Positions 5,493 to 6,925 of a stretch of 6,925 nucleotides of DNA are shown here, piece after piece; position 1 is the first letter of the stretch; every line of letters starts with the position of its first letter. Origin of the DNA: Deltaproteobacteria bacterium (GTDB lineage: Bacteria > Desulfobacterota > Binatia > UBA9968); NCBI GenBank assembly GCA_016183075.1, contig JACPFH010000178.1:1-6925 (forward strand), given 5' to 3'. Position numbers and translations under genes: made by a program. The notes below the pieces were generated by a model that worked only from the letters and a program-made list of their open reading frames with translations, was not told the origin of the DNA and ran no database searches.

Positions 5493-5768
5493 TTGAAGCG
5501 GGGCCACCGTGCACAGCGCACGTGCCTGGGGTGTGGCGCGAGAGACGATCAGGAGGCCATGTTGCGGCTTGTCATCCGCGGCGAAGGAGAGCTTCGGATC
5601 GAACGGCATGGCCAGGGCAGAGGAGGGTACCTGCACAAAAAGGAGGGCTGTTGGGAAGCCTTCGTGCGGAGAAAGAGCCTCTCTCGGGCTTTCCGGAGCG
5701 AGGTCGGGCGCGGCGCGCGAGAAAAGCTGGTTTCGCCGTGGCGTCAAAGTCAAGAAGGTCGGCAGTGA
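5493..5768 (+). CDS. ylxR: YlxR/RnpM family (DUF448) RNA-binding protein
   Basis: The 91-residue basic protein has the YlxR hallmarks: RTCLGCGARDDQEAMLRLV (9-27), then GRGGYLHKKEGCWEAFVRRK (42-61) and a short KSLSRAFR helix (61-68). YlxR is normally encoded between nusA and infB, as here. The Bacillus subtilis member (RnpM) binds the RNase P RNA and modulates its activity; the role in other phyla is less clear. Cys11, Cys14 and Cys53 are visible; the first pair is family-typical. No ATG is available, so the start is TTG. I use 5493 from ribosome-binding spacing, although 5487 would add two residues. The stop TGA overlaps the infB ribosome binding site. The L7Ae-like ylxQ gene that often follows in Firmicutes is absent. 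Confidence 0.87.
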   Translation: MKRGHRAQRTCLGCGARDDQEAMLRLVIRGEGELRIERHGQGRGGYLHKKEGCWEAFVRRKSLSRAFRSEVGRGAREKLVSPWRQSQEGRQ

Positions 5769-5770
5769 GG
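5767..5770 (+). promoter_or_regulatory. Ribosome binding site of infB
   Basis: GAGG overlaps the ylxR stop codon (TGA at 5766-5768) and lies 8 nt before the ATG at 5779. This supports that start over the in-frame ATG at 5788 and suggests coupling to ylxR translation. Confidence 0.6.
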
Positions 5771-5778
5771 TTTGATCA

Positions 5779-6925
5779 ATGGTGAAAATGAGAGTTCATC
5801 AACTGGCCAAGGAGTTGGGGCTCGAGCCCAAGGATTTGCTCGCCCACATGGAGAAGATGGGGTTGCGAGGTAAGAAGACCCAGGGCTCCTTGGAGGACGA
5901 CGAAGTCGCACGTGTGCGGGCGGCGCTTGCGCAGCCGGTGAAGCCTCAAGTCACGGTTGGAGAGGAGAAGGTCGTAGCGGACCGCGTGGTGACGCGCGAA
6001 GATGAATCCCTGGGAGAGGTTCAGTCCCGGGAGCAAGTCGTCGAGCGCCGGGTCCGAACCAATGTCATTCGCCGGCGGACGAGCCGGGAGGTAATCGCGC
6101 ATACGCCTCCGCTGCCGCTGGCAGTCGAGCCCCAACCGGCTCAGGTCGAAGAGACGGCACCGGAAGAGATTCCGTCTGAAGCTCCGCCTATTGAGGGCGC
6201 GCCGTCGGAGGCTCAGCCGCCGACAGCGGAGGCGGTTGTTGCGCAGCTCGAGAACGCCGAAGAGGAAGCGCCTCAGGTTGAAGCTGAAGAGGCCCAGCCC
6301 GCTCTTGCTGCTCCACAAGAAGAGCCCGAGCGGCCGCGCGCGCCGGTAGCGGAGCCGGTCACCGAACCGCCCAAGGCCGCGCCGCAGGAGGCGCCGCGCG
6401 GCGCGAGGATTCTTGGCAAGATTGATCTCAGGCGGACGGGGCGCCCTGCTCCTGTCCCGCGTCCGGCGCCGACGCCCGTCAAGGGGCCTTTCCCGCCGCA
6501 GACGGCTTTGCCCGAGGCGCAACGGGCGGAAGCGCGGAGCGAGGCTCCGGGAATAAAGCCGAAAGAGGCCGGCGAGGGAGCCGAAAAGCCGGCCAAGGCT
6601 GTCAAGCACAAGAAGCGGATTGTCAAGAAGCAGGAAGTTCTGGAACTGCGCGAGCGGGAGTTCCGCTCCGGCCGGCTGCCGAGAAAGAAAAGGGCCCTGC
6701 CGGGGAAGGAGCAGAAAAAAACCGAAATCACGGTTCCCAAGGCAAGCAAGCGCGTGATCAAGATTTCCGAGGTCGTCACGGTCGGCGATCTGTCCAGGGA
6801 GTTGGGGGTGAAGGCGGGGGAGGTGATCAAGAAGCTCATGCAGCTCGGGATGATGGCCACCATCAACCAGACGCTCGACGCCGACACCGCAACGCTGGTG
6901 GCCGCTGATTTCGACCATCAGGTAG
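5779..6925 (+). CDS. infB: Translation initiation factor IF2, N-terminal part (3' end outside window)
   Basis: IF2 is the GTPase that brings fMet-tRNA to the 30S subunit and promotes subunit joining. The frame is open for 382 codons to the window edge with no stop. Residues 5-28 (RVHQLAKELG, then DLLAHMEKMG) are the first IF2_N domain. About 55-250 is a disordered linker rich in Pro, Ala and Glu, with an island GARILGKIDLRR (208-219) of the sort seen in delta-proteobacterial IF2 linkers. A Lys/Arg-rich stretch follows, then the conserved KKTEITVPKASKR. The second IF2_N domain starts near 326 (ISEVVTVGDLSRELG, then EVIKKLMQLGMMATINQ) and runs to the edge. The GTP-binding domain and domains II-IV would lie beyond. 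A long open frame on the opposite strand is a codon-bias shadow. Confidence 0.96.
   Translation, partial: MVKMRVHQLAKELGLEPKDLLAHMEKMGLRGKKTQGSLEDDEVARVRAALAQPVKPQVTVGEEKVVADRVVTREDESLGEVQSREQVVERRVRTNVIRRRTSREVIAHTPPLPLAVEPQPAQVEETAPEEIPSEAPPIEGAPSEAQPPTAEAVVAQLENAEEEAPQVEAEEAQPALAAPQEEPERPRAPVAEPVTEPPKAAPQEAPRGARILGKIDLRRTGRPAPVPRPAPTPVKGPFPPQTALPEAQRAEARSEAPGIKPKEAGEGAEKPAKAVKHKKRIVKKQEVLELREREFRSGRLPRKKRALPGKEQKKTEITVPKASKRVIKISEVVTVGDLSRELGVKAGEVIKKLMQLGMMATINQTLDADTATLVAADFDHQV

Noticed and set aside
4112..5521. Long minus-strand open frame (469 codons) opposite nusA
   Set aside because: It is an Arg/Leu/His-rich shadow produced by GC-rich codon use; nusA on the plus strand has full domain signatures across the same region.
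6715..6721. A7 run in infB as a programmed frameshift site
   Set aside because: The frame continues with conserved IF2 sequence on both sides, and no stop codon or stimulatory hairpin pattern suggests frameshifting.
5776..6918. Long minus-strand open frame (380 codons) opposite infB
   Set aside because: Low-complexity Arg/Leu-rich translation with no recognisable domain; the plus strand encodes a clear IF2 N-terminus throughout.

Overview
This is a GC-rich bacterial chromosomal window built almost entirely of core genes. Two divergently transcribed operons share a 167-bp control region. No phage, CRISPR, toxin-antitoxin or other accessory system is visible. The gene content and the long, charged, proline-rich N-terminal linker of IF2 suit a Deltaproteobacteria-like lineage or an uncultured relative such as NC10, Rokubacteria or Binatota. 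That placement is a low-confidence inference from protein style, not from a marker search.

Left edge (1-268): the last 35 codons of an unrecognised + strand gene. Next comes a roughly 135-bp non-coding inverted-repeat element with imperfect 18-bp terminal inverted repeats, flanked by TA on both sides, containing two REP-like hairpins in opposite orientation. A third hairpin, made of an AGGACTG heptamer repeat, overlaps the end of thiE.

Minus-strand operon (read from 3495 down to 269): ntrB (cytosolic PAS histidine kinase), ntrC (sigma54-dependent response regulator) and thiE (thiamine phosphate synthase). Spacing is 10 nt between ntrB and ntrC, and ntrC overlaps thiE by 8 nt. NtrB would phosphorylate NtrC on Asp54 to drive sigma54 promoters; why thiE rides along is unclear. 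ntrC carries an exact 30-bp in-frame tandem duplication that repeats the beta strand immediately before its Walker A loop.

Control region (3496-3662): a candidate extended -10 promoter fires left into ntrB and another fires right into rimP. Between the rimP promoter and the rimP start codon lies a textbook intrinsic terminator, with an overlapping alternative hairpin that could act as antiterminator. Because the operon encodes NusA, which stimulates pausing and intrinsic termination, this looks like an autoregulatory attenuator.

Plus-strand operon (3663-6925): rimP (30S maturation), nusA (transcription elongation/termination), ylxR (RNase P-binding family) and infB (translation initiation factor IF2, cut off by the window end before its GTPase domain). 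This is the classic conserved rimP-nusA-ylxR-infB cluster, tightly packed with ribosome binding sites at or over the preceding stop codons.

The observations most worth following up are the NtrC duplication, the TA-flanked REP-doublet element and the rimP leader switch.
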